Shown here piece after piece: positions 34,840 to 47,529 of a stretch of DNA of 64,000 bases. Each line of letters opens with the position of its first letter. The stretch's first letter is position 1. The notes beneath the pieces were generated by a model that was not told the DNA's origin, did no database searches, and saw only the letters and a list, made by a program, of their open reading frames with translations. Made by a program: the position numbers and the translations under genes. Origin of the DNA: Caenorhabditis elegans (taxonomy: Eukaryota > Nematoda > Chromadorea > Rhabditida > Rhabditidae); contig NC_003281.10 in NCBI RefSeq assembly GCF_000002985.6, positions 7,130,001 through 7,194,000 on the forward strand, written 5' to 3'.

Positions 34840-37837
34840 AAGCTTACATGTTTCTTTATTGTTTGACAATATCTTAATAACTAAACTCACATACGATCTT
34901 TTTCCTTAATTATATCTGAAATTTTGTGACAGTTTTGTAATGAATCCTAAAAAGATTAAAACATGAAGTCATCCTTATCACAGAAGTTCAACTCAAAAAA
35001 GGATGTTATCTTTCTAAAAGTTTTAAAGGAATTTATTTCATTCATTACTGCTGTGAACAGGATCGTCTCGTTGATATTAGCATTACGTGAACTTTTCCTC
35101 AACACATCAATATGAAATCGATGCGTAAAAAATTGAACTTAATGTTTTTTTGAATTATTCCTAACTCGTATCGAGCTAGTCTACACTATTCTCTAACAAA
35201 AACTTCTGTTTGGACTTGGCTTTGCTTTATTTTCGTTAAGGATACTCAATTTCGACAACACGAGAGATACAACGGTACTAGTTTGAAAACTTGAAGATTT
35301 GTTTCACTTACTGGCAAGGCAAGCTATTATGTATACAAAAGGGTTAGTCTGATTGTTTAAAAAGGTTTTTCTATCAAAGAAAGTGAAAAGAAAAGATTTG
35401 AAACAAAAATTCGATAAAACAGATCGAATTATATTGGAGTTACGGTTCACAAACCGTACCCCTGTGCATTTTATCGTGAACGTGTTTACGGACCACTTTT
35501 GCCGCCAATAATTTTCAGACACTTTTTTTGCAAAAACAATTCATTTTCGTCTTAATTTGACGGTTTTTCTTTATTTTCGGCTTCCGTTTTTGAGTTTTCT
35601 GCATAATTAACGTTTTTAAAGGTGTTTTACTGATGCAAATACTCTCGAATCTCTGAAATTTCTAGTGGGTTCAAATTTTAGGATCTCCTTTGTTATAACA
35701 TATTATAATATATTCTGGCGTCGTAACATTTTTCTTCAGTCTTTAAACGTTCAGAAATAATTCTAAAATTGAATCAAGAATGTTTTTGTTATTTATGTTG
35801 ACTTTTCCTCTTCCAAAAATCACGCCATGCACTGACTCACTCTTTCACAATTCCATCGGTCGTCTAGTAAACGTGTAAAACGAACATATGATTGCGAAAC
35901 ACTATTTCTGTTTTCCGTGGGTCTCCCTCTTTCCATGCCTAGCAGAATTCAAATTACGCGGGCAATGTGGCCTGTGTTGTCTGCGTTTTCTAATGTGCAT
36001 CTTCACGAATCATGCTTTCAAATTCATTTTGTGCTCTTTCTTTGTACGATGCTCCGTCATTTTGTGCTCTTTTATCAATAACATAATCAAGTGTTAAGAA
36101 GATGAACTGATTAAGTGAAAGTTGTATGACGACTGTAGACAAACCCGTCGTTTACGTTGCAGAAATGAGTTATTTTACTTGTCGAAATGATTCTGAATTC
36201 AGTTTTACATAACCGAGTTCAACACGTTGTTGATGAGATATTATTTACTCTACTTTTTGTATGATATTACCCCATTTCAATCAATACACTGTCCTAATCC
36301 CTCCACCAAGAGTACCCTGTCACCCAATACGCAACCACAGGGTTTCAGTCGCGTATCTCCTCGGTGGCGTGTAATTAGATTTAAAACGGCTGACGAATAT
36401 CTTGACAATATGAATAATTCTAGTATTTCTCTAACTGTTTCCATTTAGATTGAATGTCCAACTATTATAGATGATTTTCTAGGAAAACCGCGTTCTCAAA
36501 ATTTAATTTCCTTTTTCTACAGCCCATCCTTATGATTCATCACAAAAAATAGTTTTCCCAGACGTTCATTTTAACATTTTCTCGCTGTTGTTTTTTTTCT
36601 GATTTAGGCAAGCATTTCTGAAAATAAGGCTTACTTAACATTTAAATGTATAAACTTATGTAACTCGAATGTAACAATTATTCTTAAAGCTTGTTGGTCC
36701 TCTTGAGGTCAAAAGTGGTGCCATATCCGAATCTCGCGCCATGTTCTGAGTTGCTTTCTCTGTTTTGTCTCTACTCGTGTGCGCAGAAAGACCTCCGCTT
36801 CCAACTCAGCGTTCATCTATGCATTCCTAGCATTGTCTGCGTCTCACGACTGCGCGGAATAGATGGGGAGTGAGGGGAGCCGCTCCTATGTTTAAAAAAA
36901 CTGAGAGAACAGAGTGGAAGAAGAGGGAGGAAGAGGAAAAGAATACGGGCGTGTGCAGTTTTCCTCCTCTTTCTCTTTTCCTGTGAAGAACTGCGATGTT
37001 GCCACGCAGAATGTAGAAGGAGACGTCATTTGTTTCGGACAGTTCTTTTTTCCATTCGAAATTTTTACGGTGAAAATTGTGAACACGATACATCTTCCGC
37101 ATGTTCTTAATTGTTACCGCGAACGACATTTCACTGATTTGATAACGCAAAACACCTGATAATGATATTATTTTTACTGATGCTGATAAGACGAGGAATT
37201 GTTTTCGTCCAGAGATTGAAGGCTGTTAACTTTACAACAATAACTGTCTAAGACTTTTTTTTTTAATTTTAACATTTTACAATAATCAAACTACGATTTA
37301 AAACTCGTGGTGACTTTTCATGCCGGAATTATTTTGAGGTTTTTTCCTTATCAGCACGATTTTCCGTTTTCCCTTTTTTCTGCTTTTGCAGTCCGAAACG
37401 AAACACCTCCAACTTTATAAAAATGATGCTATCAAGAGTTCCGTCAAAGACATAATGTAGTTTCCTCTTTTTCATCGGCAGCTAACCATAATAATGTTTA
37501 AAAAGAACGTCGCAAAAACTGCAACAATTATTGGACTTTTTGATGTAAGACAAATAGGCTGCACTCTGAACGGGAGAAGATGAGAAAAAAAATTGTCAAA
37601 TATTTGCACAGAAATATATTTTCCCTTCTTGCATTATTCTCGCAATTCTCGTAATTTTTTGTCTAGCAATTTTGCTCATCGTGAATTAAAAATTGTTCTT
37701 TATGTTCCCAAAACTGTAGAAATGCTGCTTCTGTATACATATCATATTATATACATTCTCTATTCCATGCGTCACGGTCTTGTACATTCTTCCCATTTTT
37801 CTTTAGAATAATCTCTTCTAATTTTCGTTATTTACAG
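34840..37837. other. Intergenic/5' region of acs-4
   Basis: Three kilobases without a convincing gene. Bases 36700-37100 are GC-richer and include CTGCGTCTC at 36837-36845 and GACGTCAT near 37022, so this may be the acs-4 promoter or a non-coding first exon. The acs-4 ATG directly follows a TTTACAG acceptor, so a 5' UTR intron or SL trans-splicing is likely. Open frames on both strands at 36827-37160 mirror each other and look like low-complexity chance frames. Confidence 0.45.
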
Positions 37838-40353
37838 ATGAAACGGAAAGTTTCGGTATACGATTCTTCAAAGGATAAGACACTCGGCCAGGTTCGTGTT
37901 TTTGTTTAGGACATTTTACGATTTTTTGTTTGAAAGTTTCCAACAAGTTCTATTTTCAGGTAGTGAAAGGTGAATCACCAATATGGATTCGTGTAGCTAT
38001 GGCCATCCTTCGTGTGTGGTTTTTCATATACGATTGTCTCAACTACTTGCCATACCAGTTGTTCAATTCGCCAACGGAAAAGCTTCGGAAGTCGGAGCGA
38101 GTAAAGGTTTGTCAATACTTTTAATATTAATTTATCCGTATTATCTGTTTCAGGCAAATTGGGTTGACGATCGTGATGGACCAATCCGTAATATTCAAGG
38201 ACATGCTTCAGAAACATTCCCAGGAAAAGACACAGTTGATAAGGTAGGCAAGTGTGCAAAGATCTGCATTGCAGAATTCGATAAAAGCTGAAGTAGCACA
38301 TTTCATGCTTTAAATTTTAGGTTTGGAGAAAGTGCGTCGAACTCTACGATGAATCGCCATGTTTGGGAACTCGACAGCTTATTGAAGTTCACGAAGATAA
38401 ACAACCTGGAGGCCGTGTGTTTGAGAAGTGGCATCTTGGAGAGTATGTGTGGCAGAGCTACAAAGAAGTTGAAACTCAAGTCGCCCGCCTCGCAGCCGGT
38501 ATCAAGGATCTTGCCCATGAAGAACAAAATCCGAAAGTTGTTATCTTTGCTGAAACTCGTGCAGATTGGCTCATCACTGCTCTTGCCTGTTTCCGTGCCA
38601 ACGTCACCATCGTAACTGTATACGCAACTTTGGGAGAAGACGCAATTGCTCATGCCATCGGAGAGACTGAAGCTACAATTCTTGTCACTTCTTCGGAACT
38701 TCTTCCAAAGATTGTAACGCTTGGAAAGAAATGTCCAACTCTGAAGACCCTGATTTATTTCGCTCCTGTGGACCAGAAAGCACCAGCACCAGAGCTTGCA
38801 CCGTTCCGTGATCAGTTCAAACATGTTCTATCACTGAGCGGACTTCTTACTCGCAATCAGGAACAAGTTAAAGAATCTACAGCTGTGAAGTCAGACATTG
38901 CCCTCATCATGTACACTTCTGGCACAACTGGTCAGCCAAAAGGAGTTATTCTTCTTCATCAAAACGTTGTGGCTGCTTTGTTGGGACAAGGGGATGGTGT
39001 TGGAATCATATGCAATGCAGATACATACATTGGGTATCTTCCACTTGCTCATATTCTCGAATTGGATGCCGAATTGACATGTTTGACTAAAGGAGCCAAG
39101 GTAAGAATTTTTATTGGATTTAAAACTCATTTTACCCATTTATTTTAAGGTTGGATATTCTTCACCCTTGACACTTCACGACCGTGCATCAAAAATCCAA
39201 AAGGGAACACATGGAGATTGTCATGCCCTCCGCCCAACTCTTATGGCTGCTGTTCCAGCTATTATGGATCGAATTTTCAAGGCCGTCTCCGAAGAAGTTG
39301 CTGCATCACCTCGTTTCATGCAAGAATTGTTCAAACTTAATTATGAGAGAAAGAGATCCCGCTATTTGGAGGGTTACTGCAGTCCATTCCTTGATCGCAT
39401 CGTATTCAAAAAGATTCGCAGACTTTTGGGAGGAAAACTTCGTGGTGTTTTGTCTGGTGGAGCCCCATTGAACGCTGAAACTCAAAGATTCATGAATATT
39501 TGTATGTGCTGCCCTGTTGTTCAAGGATACGGACTCACAGAAACTTGTGGAGCTGCTTGTGTTGCTGATATCAACGACTTGAGCACAGGAACCGTTGGTC
39601 CCCCAGTCAGATGCTCAGATATTGCTCTTCGTGAGTGGTCCGAAGGTGGATACTCACCATTCAATGATCCACCACAAGGAGAGATTCTTATTTCTGGAGA
39701 AAACATCTCACCTGGATATTATAAACAACCAGAAAAGACCGCTGAAGATTTCATCACCTATAAAGGAAAAGTGTACTTTGCCACTGGAGATATTGGACAG
39801 AAGCGTGATGATGGTTCTCTTCTCATTATTGACAGAAAGAAGGATTTGGTTAAATTGCAACACGGAGAATATGTTTCTCTCGCTAAAGTTGAATGTGCAC
39901 TTCTCAATTGCCCAATTGTTGATAACATCTGCGTTTATGGAAGTGGAATGGAAGACAGTGTTGTTGCTCTTGTGGTTCCAAACCAGAAGCACTTGGAGAA
40001 GATTGCTGAAGCGGAAGGTGTATCAACTAGTGAAATGAAGACGATGTGTGAAGATAAGAAGGTCATTGCTGCCTACAAGAAACAACTCGAAGAACATGCC
40101 AAGAAAAGTTAGTTTTGAGAAATTATGAACGTTCTAATGTTTAAAATAATTAAATTGTGGTTCCCTAAAAATGTATATTGTTTCAGGCAAACTTTCCCGC
40201 TCTGAAATCCCAGCCGCGATTCATCTTTGCCCCGAGATTTGGACTCCTGACACTGGCCTTCTTACCGAAGCACTCAAGCTGAAGAGAAAGCCTATCCAAA
40301 TGGCCTACCAGAAGACCCTCGATGATCTGTATAAGCAGCTCAAAAAGAATTGA
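37838..40353 (+). CDS. acs-4: Long-chain fatty acid acyl-CoA synthetase (ACSL3/4 type)
   Basis: Six exons (37838-37891, 37960-38106, 38154-38243, 38321-39100, 39150-40107, 40187-40353) give 731 aa. The enzyme activates long-chain fatty acids with ATP and CoA through an acyl-adenylate. A hydrophobic N-terminal anchor (AMAILRVWFFIYDCLNYL) suggests ER or lipid-droplet membranes. The AMP-binding P-loop is YTSGTTGQPKG, with GYGLTETCG, the adenylate-contact TGDIG and DRKKDLVKLQHGEYVSL fatty-acid signature behind it. The long form with the N-terminal anchor and FEKWHLGEYVW segment matches the ACSL3/ACSL4 subgroup. The 3' UTR is about 620 bases and pyrimidine-rich. Confidence 0.96.
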
Positions 40354-41132
40354 TTCATGTCTTCCTAGCTTTCTTTTTTTCTTTTCCCGCCCTTTTCACA
40401 CTGGTAACTTGCTCTTCCCCACCTATTCGAGATACTCGATATTGGATTCCCATCTCTTTTGTATACTTCCCTCATTTATAGCAGCATAATCTGTTAGCTT
40501 TCATACCGGAAGCTTTAGGTTTCATTCCTATTCTGTAAAGATTCGTGTTTCATGCTACTCTTTCCCGTATTCTCCTTCCCTTTCCACCATCAAAGAGCTT
40601 TTCTAACTTGTTTTTCACACATCGTACCTATTCGTAACTTATTCTTTCTAGAGCCCCTGATTCCTTTTCCCCAAACATCCAAACGCTTTATATTTTGGTC
40701 GCCCCTGAAAATTAGGTAGATTGTTTTCAAAAATGAAAATGCTGACAACATTTTTGTTTTTCAATGAAATCCATCGAGATTTCAAGGGTGTTAAGATAGA
40801 TTTTCAATTTTTACAAATTCATTCGATCAATAGTTTGTTTTTGCCAAATGGGTTGTTCCTTTCACACCGACACAGAAATACACACATTTTCCCCCATCTT
40901 TTTCTATTTATCTCGTCCCTTCTCCCCAAAACATCTATTTGATTCCATCCTTGTATTGTCACACACAGATGTGAAATAAAAAAGATTGATAAATGATCTT
41001 CTGTACTGAATCTACACACTAGTCGTTGATCGACCATCTTTCAACGTCATTGGTTCGAAGATGAGCGATTCCTGTGACGCCTAGAACAAGAATAGACAAA
41101 ACAAAGAAGAAATCTTCATTTGAAGATCAATA
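40354..41132. other. acs-4 3' UTR and spacer
   Basis: Pyrimidine-rich to ~40930, AATAAA at 40975-40980, then a short unique stretch up to the edge of the inverted duplication at 41133. No gene seen. Confidence 0.5.
40975..40980 (+). terminator. poly(A) signal of acs-4
   Basis: AATAAA 622 bases after the acs-4 stop, with no earlier perfect signal noticed in the UTR. Confidence 0.5.
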
Positions 41133-41241
41133 TATCTTTTTTGGAACATATACAACACTTACTATTCTATCGAGATATTTTGGTGGATTATTGATTGATG
41201 ATCCAATAAATTTATCAGCTGCAAGAGGGGCTCTAATGACA
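41133..41241 (+). pseudogene. Truncated chemoreceptor exon at the outer edge of the left arm
   Basis: Starts mid-exon exactly where the arm begins and reads TYTTLTILSRYFGGLLIDDP...ALMT before a GTTTGT donor. It equals the 3' part of the minus-strand exon at 46421-46622. No other exon of this receptor is present on this side. Confidence 0.75.
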
Positions 41242-41856
41242 GTTTGTTTTGAAATTGATTTTTCATTTTAATTGGAATAAATCATGCAGGTTAATTTCAA
41301 ACGGAAGAGTAATTTTATATTACTTGTGAGCTTTAAACTTACTTTTTCAGGCGAGAGTTTTCACGTAGAAGTAGAAAATTGAAGAAGCCTTGATTGACTG
41401 GAATTTTTAGTCCTCATCTTTCCTTTATCTTTTAAACTGAAAATTTGATAATTATTGTACACATTTTTAATGTTGGGATAAAACCTTTAAAAAATAAAGG
41501 TAATGTTATGATTGGTAAATGGTAAATGTTATGAAAATGCCGTCTTCTTCCTTAGTTTTTGAAATTTCCCTCTTCATAACATTCCATAATCAGTGACTGC
41601 AAATATCAAAACCCACAATTTTAGAAAAACAGAAAATTTATTTTTTGAATTTCAATAATTTCCGAAATCAAATCTTTCACGTATGCATAAAAGTGCTTGC
41701 CTGTGTGCCTCCAAGGCAGGCATAACTTTTTGTGGCGCATATTGACCAGACAATTCAGATTCTGTGCGGTTTCTGATAGTCACATTTCAAATTAGCACTC
41801 TTTCTTGATTGAATATAAGAGTTACAGAATCATTTGCAGCACGGAGAACAAAAGAT

Positions 41857-43590
41857 ATGAGCAAATCAACAACTGAACCAGATTCATCTGGCTTTGAACT
41901 TCTTTCTAATTGTACTACGGTAAGTAACCCACTGCAAATATCCTTGAAATTAAACTATACAAGCACAAATGATTTCATTTCATCCAGTATATCGAGTTGC
42001 TCAAATCTATCAATTTTTGGTTGCCTGTTTCGCATTTCCCCCATTGTTTTATTTCATATTTTTCAAACTTATCAAATCGAGTTTTCACGGAAATCTGAAA
42101 GTAAGCAAATAGGTTACTTGGAAAAATAAGTTAATTAATGAACTTCAGTGTGTGTTAATTGGTTATTTTGTGACAGTTCTGGCATTTACAATCAATTTTC
42201 AAATTGTTGGGGTGAGTTTTACTTAATTTAACAATTGCCATCAGACTAATTTGAATTTCCGAAACTTTCAGTTCGTTCAAGTTCTGCTTCCATTCATTTC
42301 AAGAACACCTTGTGATTTGATAATCAATGGAAGATATTTGAAATACGGTCATCCAACTGGGTCATTTATTATGACTTTGTCTACACTTTTACCGATTTGC
42401 ATTACAATTGAACGGTTTTTCGCAATGAAAAACGCAGAAACTTATGAAAAAACTCCAGTAAAGCTGGGCCCAATAATCACTTTTCTCTTAGTAAGTTTTT
42501 TTTTTTATTTGACTTTTACCAAAATAGAAAAATTGGGTACTTTACCCTCATTGTTTTTCTTCAAAAAACGGCTATTTTCAGATAATAATTGATTTAACTA
42601 CGGTTTCCATGATCCATAGAAACTCAAATTTTGATGCTGGATCAATTTCTTTTGTTATTTTTCCATCTTTGGAAGTTGGTTTAACAGTTAGTTTTCTTTT
42701 ATGAACTATTTCCACAAACATTTGTAATTCAGATGATGAAGTTTTTCATAATAATTGTTATATTCAATGTGATCAACTTTTTATTCAATATCAAACTCAT
42801 TAGAGATAATGCAAAATTGAAAAGGTACGCAATTTGTCGGCGGCAGTTTAGTAGGCAGACATGCGTTTATGGCTACGTGCCTGACTGTTTTGGTGATAGC
42901 AAATTTTGTTTCTAGGTTGAATTTGCTTTTGGAATTTAATTTAGTCACAGAATAAACTGCATTCCTAGTGGCAATTTTTTAAGTTCTATAATACATACTT
43001 AAAATACTAGTTGAATAGAAGTTTTCAGCATAAATTCCACATTATCCACAAAATTCCAACTCGAAGAAGTATACTTCTCAACAATGTTTGTGATTACTGT
43101 AGTGTTTTATCATGTTGCTTTCTTTTGTTCTTATATTATTCTAGTTTTGACATTTTTAGTCGTTGGGCCTCTTTTATTTAATCCAATCGATGTATGGGCT
43201 GGAAATGGAATTTTAATGACTGTAAGTTCGAAACCGGTAAAAAGTTAAAACAAAAAACAACGCTTCTGAAATTTCTTAGATAATATCTGATAGACTCAAC
43301 GTTTGAATAAAGCCAACGAAAAATCAAAAACAATAATTACCGAAGGGAATAGTTTGAAATTACAGTATCGGTTTTTCTGCTTGTATCAATCCACATAAAA
43401 CTTTCAGATAATGGCCACTTACAACCTTGTTATTGGAATTGTTGCTGTAAATTTATACAATAAAATTCAAACAATAAAATCAGAAGAACTTAATGGAAAA
43501 GTCCAAATACAAACAACAGGAAATACGGGAGCACAAAACTATGTTAATGTGACTAATCGCATTTGGAACTCGAACTCAATAGCTCCATGA
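41857..43590 (+). CDS. Seven-transmembrane chemoreceptor, left copy
   Basis: Exons 41857-41919, ~41964-42100, 42149-42211, 42272-42490, 42582-42686, 42733-42824, 43029-43221 and 43408-43590 give roughly 345 aa with seven hydrophobic segments. Family marks are ITIERFFAMKNAETYEKT after TM3, the STKFQLEEVY loop before TM6, and the C-terminal TTGNTGAQNY...IWNS. These place it in the nematode Sra-type superfamily (sra/srab/srb/sre); I cannot fix the family without a search. All joins are in phase except exon 1 to 2: the only AG gives a one-base shift. Either a weaker donor at 41913 is used, or translation starts at the in-frame ATG at 41969, or this step is broken. Confidence 0.75.
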
Positions 43591-43648
43591 AATATATATA
43601 TTAGAATATTTTTTAAATTAAAACATTTTGAACGTTTATCTGATAATG

Positions 43649-44014
43649 GATTAAGGGTCTCGTGGAATGTGTTGTCTGGAATCAGGAAGTAACGGGTTGC
43701 ATGTCTACCAACCCACGTCGAACCATAAAGTATACACTATCGAATGAAGTGTAATGAATACAAAAAGTATAATTGGTTCATTGCTATAAGATTGGTACTA
43801 TCGAATTTTATTTGAAAAAGTATATTTTTCAACTAGGACATGCTTAGAGTACCGTAAGTGGTAGTTTTTCCAATCCCTATAAAAGTGGTGTCAAAAATAA
43901 AAATTCTAGTTCAAGAATAACATCATAAAAATTTTTTTTCAAATTTTAAATAATCAATTTCGTTATTAATTTTTAAATAATTTTTTATTATTAGGGATGT
44001 GCGGCATTAACCAA
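43649..44014. other. Spacer at the centre of the inverted duplication
   Basis: About 366 AT-rich bases between the arms, including TATACACTATCG and GTACCGTAAGTGG words. No coding sequence, no terminal repeats or transposon genes seen. Confidence 0.6.
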
Positions 44015-46529
44015 AATTATCAGATAAACGTTCAAAATGTTTTAATTTAAAAAATATTCTAATATATATATTTCATGGAGCTATTGAGTTCGAGTTCCAA
44101 ATGCGATTAGTCACATTAACATAGTTTTGTGCTCCCGTATTTCCTGTTGTTTGTATTTGGACTTTTCCATTAAGTTCTTCTGATTTTATTGTTTGAATTT
44201 TATTGTATAAATTTACAGCAACAATTCCAATAACAAGGTTGTAAGTGGCCATTATCTGAAAGTTTTATGTGGATTGATACAAGCAGAAAAACCGATACTG
44301 TAATTTCAAACTATTCCCTTCGGTAATTATTGTTTTTGATTTTTCGTTGGCTTTATTCAAACGTTGAGTCTATCAGATATTATCTAAGAAATTTCAGAAG
44401 CGTTGTTTTTTGTTTTAACTTTTTACCGGTTTCGAACTTACAGTCATTAAAATTCCATTTCCAGCCCATACATCGATTGGATTAAATAAAAGAGGCCCAA
44501 CGACTAAAAATGTCAAAACTAGAATAATATAAGAACAAAAGAAAGCAACATGATAAAACACTACAGTAATCACAAACATTGTTGAGAAGTATACTTCTTC
44601 GAGTTGGAATTTTGTGGATAATGTGGAATTTATGCTGAAAACTTCTATTCAACTAGTATTTTAAGTATGTATTATAGAACTTAAAAAATTGCCACTAGGA
44701 ATGCAGTTTATTCTGTGACTAAATTAAATTCCAAAAGCAAATTCAACCTAGAAACAAAATTTGCTATCACCAAAACAGTCAGGCACGTAGCCATAAACGC
44801 ATGTCTGCCTACTAAACTGCCGCCGACAAATTGCGTACCTTTTCAATTTTGCATTATCTCTAATGAGTTTGATATTGAATAAAAAGTTGATCACATTGAA
44901 TATAACAATTATTATGAAAAACTTCATCATCTGAATTACAAATGTTTGTGGAAATAGTTCATAAAAGAAAACTAACTGTTAAACCAACTTCCAAAGATGG
45001 AAAAATAACAAAAGAAATTGATCCAGCATCAAAATTTGAGTTTCTATGGATCATGGAAACCGTAGTTAAATCAATTATTATCTGAAAATAGCCGTTTTTT
45101 GAAGAAAAACAATGAGGGTAAAGTACCCAATTTTTCTATTTTGGTAAAAGTCAAATAAAAAAAAAAACTTACTAAGAGAAAAGTGATTATTGGGCCCAGC
45201 TTTACTGGAGTTTTTTCATAAGTTTCTGCGTTTTTCATTGCGAAAAACCGTTCAATTGTAATGCAAATCGGTAAAAGTGTAGACAAAGTCATAATAAATG
45301 ACCCAGTTGGATGACCGTATTTCAAATATCTTCCATTGATTATCAAATCACAAGGTGTTCTTGAAATGAATGGAAGCAGAACTTGAACGAACTGAAAGTT
45401 TCGGAAATTCAAATTAGTCTGATGGCAATTGTTAAATTAAGTAAAACTCACCCCAACAATTTGAAAATTGATTGTAAATGCCAGAACTGTCACAAAATAA
45501 CCAATTAACACACACTGAAGTTCATTAATTAACTTATTTTTCCAAGTAACCTATTTGCTTACTTTCAGATTTCCGTGAAAACTCGATTTGATAAGTTTGA
45601 AAAATATGAAATAAAACAATGGGGGAAATGCGAAACAGGCAACCAAAAATTGATAGATTTGAGCAACTCGATATACTGGATGAAATGAAATCATTTGTGC
45701 TTGTATAGTTTAATTTCAAGGATATTTGCAGTGGGTTACTTACCGTAGTACAATTAGAAAGAAGTTCAAAGCCAGATGAATCTGGTTCAGTTGTTGATTT
45801 GCTCATATCTTTTGTTCTCCGTGCTGCAAATGATTCTGTAACTCTTATATTCAATCAAGAAAGAGTGCTAATTTGAAATGTGACTATCAGAAACCGCACA
45901 GAATCTGAATTGTCTGGTCAATATGCGCCACAAAAAGTTATGCCTGCCTTGGAGCACACAGGCAAGCACTTTTATGCATACGTGAAAGATTTGATTTCGG
46001 AAATTATTGAAATTCAAAAAATAAATTTTCTGTTTTTCTAAAATTGTGGGTTTTGATATTTGCAGTCACTGATTATGGAATGTTATGAAGAGGGAAATTT
46101 CAAAAACTAAGGAAGAAGACGGCATTTTCATAACATTTACCATTTACCAATCATAACATTACCTTTATTTTTTAAAGGTTTTATCCCAACATTAAAAATG
46201 TGTACAATAATTATCAAATTTTCAGTTTAAAAGATAAAGGAAAGATGAGGACTAAAAATTCCAGTCAATCAAGGCTTCTTCAATTTTCTACTTCTACGTG
46301 AAAACTCTCGCCTGAAAAAGTAAGTTTAAAGCTCACAAGTAATATAAAATTACTCTTCCGTTTGAAATTAACCTGCATGATTTATTCCAATTAAAATGAA
46401 AAATCAATTTCAAAACAAACTGTCATTAGAGCCCCTCTTGCAGCTGATAAATTTATTGGATCATCAATCAATAATCCACCAAAATATCTCGATAGAATAG
46501 TAAGTGTTGTATATGTTCCAAAAAAGATA
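44015..46529 (-). repeat. Right arm of 2.5 kb inverted duplication
   Basis: Reverse complement of 41133-43648 with the single-base indel noted there. The outer edge at 46529 is inside a receptor exon that continues uninterrupted to ~46622 on this side only. Confidence 0.95.
44073..45806 (-). CDS. Seven-transmembrane chemoreceptor, right copy
   Basis: Mirror image of the gene at 41857-43590 with the same exons (start 45806, stop 44073) and identical translation. The two copies face away from the centre at their 5' ends and converge toward the spacer. The same exon 1/2 acceptor problem applies. Any transcript reading through the spacer would contain sense and antisense copies of the whole gene. 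Confidence 0.75.
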
Positions 46530-46622
46530 ACATGAACAAATATTACAGAAATTGCAAATTTCGTTGATAAGTATACTTCCTCCAATTGATATCTTGCGGC
46601 CAGTGTCGAATTTGTTCTTAAA
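46421..46622 (-). pseudogene. Isolated chemoreceptor exon (TM6 region), minus strand
   Basis: Reads FLRTNSTLAARYQLEEVY...VIFVHVIFFGTYTTL...ALMT, homologous to exon 6 of the receptor at 47530-48853. It straddles the arm edge at 46529. Upstream exons are missing; within ~40 bases a receptor last exon starts on the opposite strand. Confidence 0.75.
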
Positions 46623-46660
46623 AAAACTGAAATTAAAAATAATATGTTGTATATTTCCAG

Positions 46661-46864
46661 ATGATTGCCACGTATAACTTTATTATTGGAGTAGTTGCTG
46701 TCTATTTGTACAAACGAATTCGAACTAAAAAATCTGTTGAAATTATTGGAAAAATTGAAATGCAAGCGACTGGGAATGCGGGAGCCCAAAACTACGATAA
46801 TGTCATTTTCAGTATTTGGAATTCAGCTTCTAGTTTAACATCAAGGCCTACTCCAATTGTTTAA
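46661..46864 (+). pseudogene. Isolated chemoreceptor last exon, plus strand
   Basis: A TTTCCAG acceptor precedes IATYNFIIGVVAVYLYKRIR...IIGKIEMQATGNAGAQNY...IWNSA, then a stop at 46862-46864 and AATAAA at 46883. It is a complete homologue of the last receptor exon but has no plus-strand exons before it; the neighbouring exon of the gene is inverted. This is a rearrangement remnant. Confidence 0.75.
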
Positions 46865-46929
46865 TTAATTCAATTATTAACAAATAAACAATAACTTCTT
46901 TACATTCTTCCGAATACGACAATACGGCT

Positions 46930-47200
46930 GAATACGGCACCGGTCTCACTAGAAGCAAAATATTTTTGAAAAATAGGCTCTGCAATCACGTGGTGTCAGA
47001 ATGTCCTATTTCGTTGTGATCTACAAAAATGCGGGAATTTATGCGCAGGCTTCTCAACTGATTTCGCATAGTTAAGAACGTGCTGACATCACATTTTTTG
47101 GGGAAAAAATTCTCGCATTTTTTGTAGATCAAACCGTTGTGGTACAACCTGACACCACGTGTGCAAAACGGTATGCACCTTTAAGAAGTACAGTAATCAT
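46930..47200. repeat. Dispersed repeats between receptor genes, including a 175-bp MITE-like palindrome
   Basis: 46987-47161 is bounded by 13-base inverted ends (CACGTGGTGTCAG and CTGACACCACGTG), with internal complementarity (ATCTACAAAAATGCGGGA versus CTCGCATTTTTTGTAGAT). It sits inside a copy of the GGTCTC...AGTACAGTAAT dispersed palindrome family. Confidence 0.7.
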
Positions 47201-47529
47201 CGTTAATTGTGTACTTATGTAGGCTTTCAGATAATATTGTCGTTTTTTTATGTGTTTCAGTGTTTCACGAAAAACAATTTATAAAGATATCGTCAGTAGG
47301 AGAATTACTAAATAAAAAACCACCATGGAGCACCAACGGGATAGATTTTTTCACATTTTCGTTTTAAGAAATTGAATTTCGAACAATAAAAAGTTAATCT
47401 ATCAATTCTAGTCATTCATTTCAACTTTCGGAGAATAAAACTAAAATTTCTGAGATTTATTATGATTGTATTTGTACGAATATATAAGAAGGTTGGAGCT
47501 TCAAGTTTCATGTTGATACGATTTCATAA

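Larger units (their letters stand above)
41133..43648 (+). repeat. Left arm of 2.5 kb inverted duplication
   Basis: Reverse complement of 44015-46529. Paired positions sum to 87663 (87662 outside ~41711, where the left arm has one extra C). All coding frames in the two arms translate identically; the single-base indel is the only difference I found. The inner spacer is about 366 bases, so the whole structure is a ~5.4 kb near-perfect palindrome. Confidence 0.95.

Noticed and set aside
36827-37160. Open frames on both strands upstream of acs-4
   Set aside because: Low-complexity CT/GA-rich sequence gives mirrored frames; no splice sites, domains or good starts. More likely promoter or 5' UTR.
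41074-41271. 65-codon plus-strand frame crossing the left palindrome edge
   Set aside because: Its first part lies in unique sequence and only the last part is receptor-like; it is a chance fusion at a breakpoint, not a gene.
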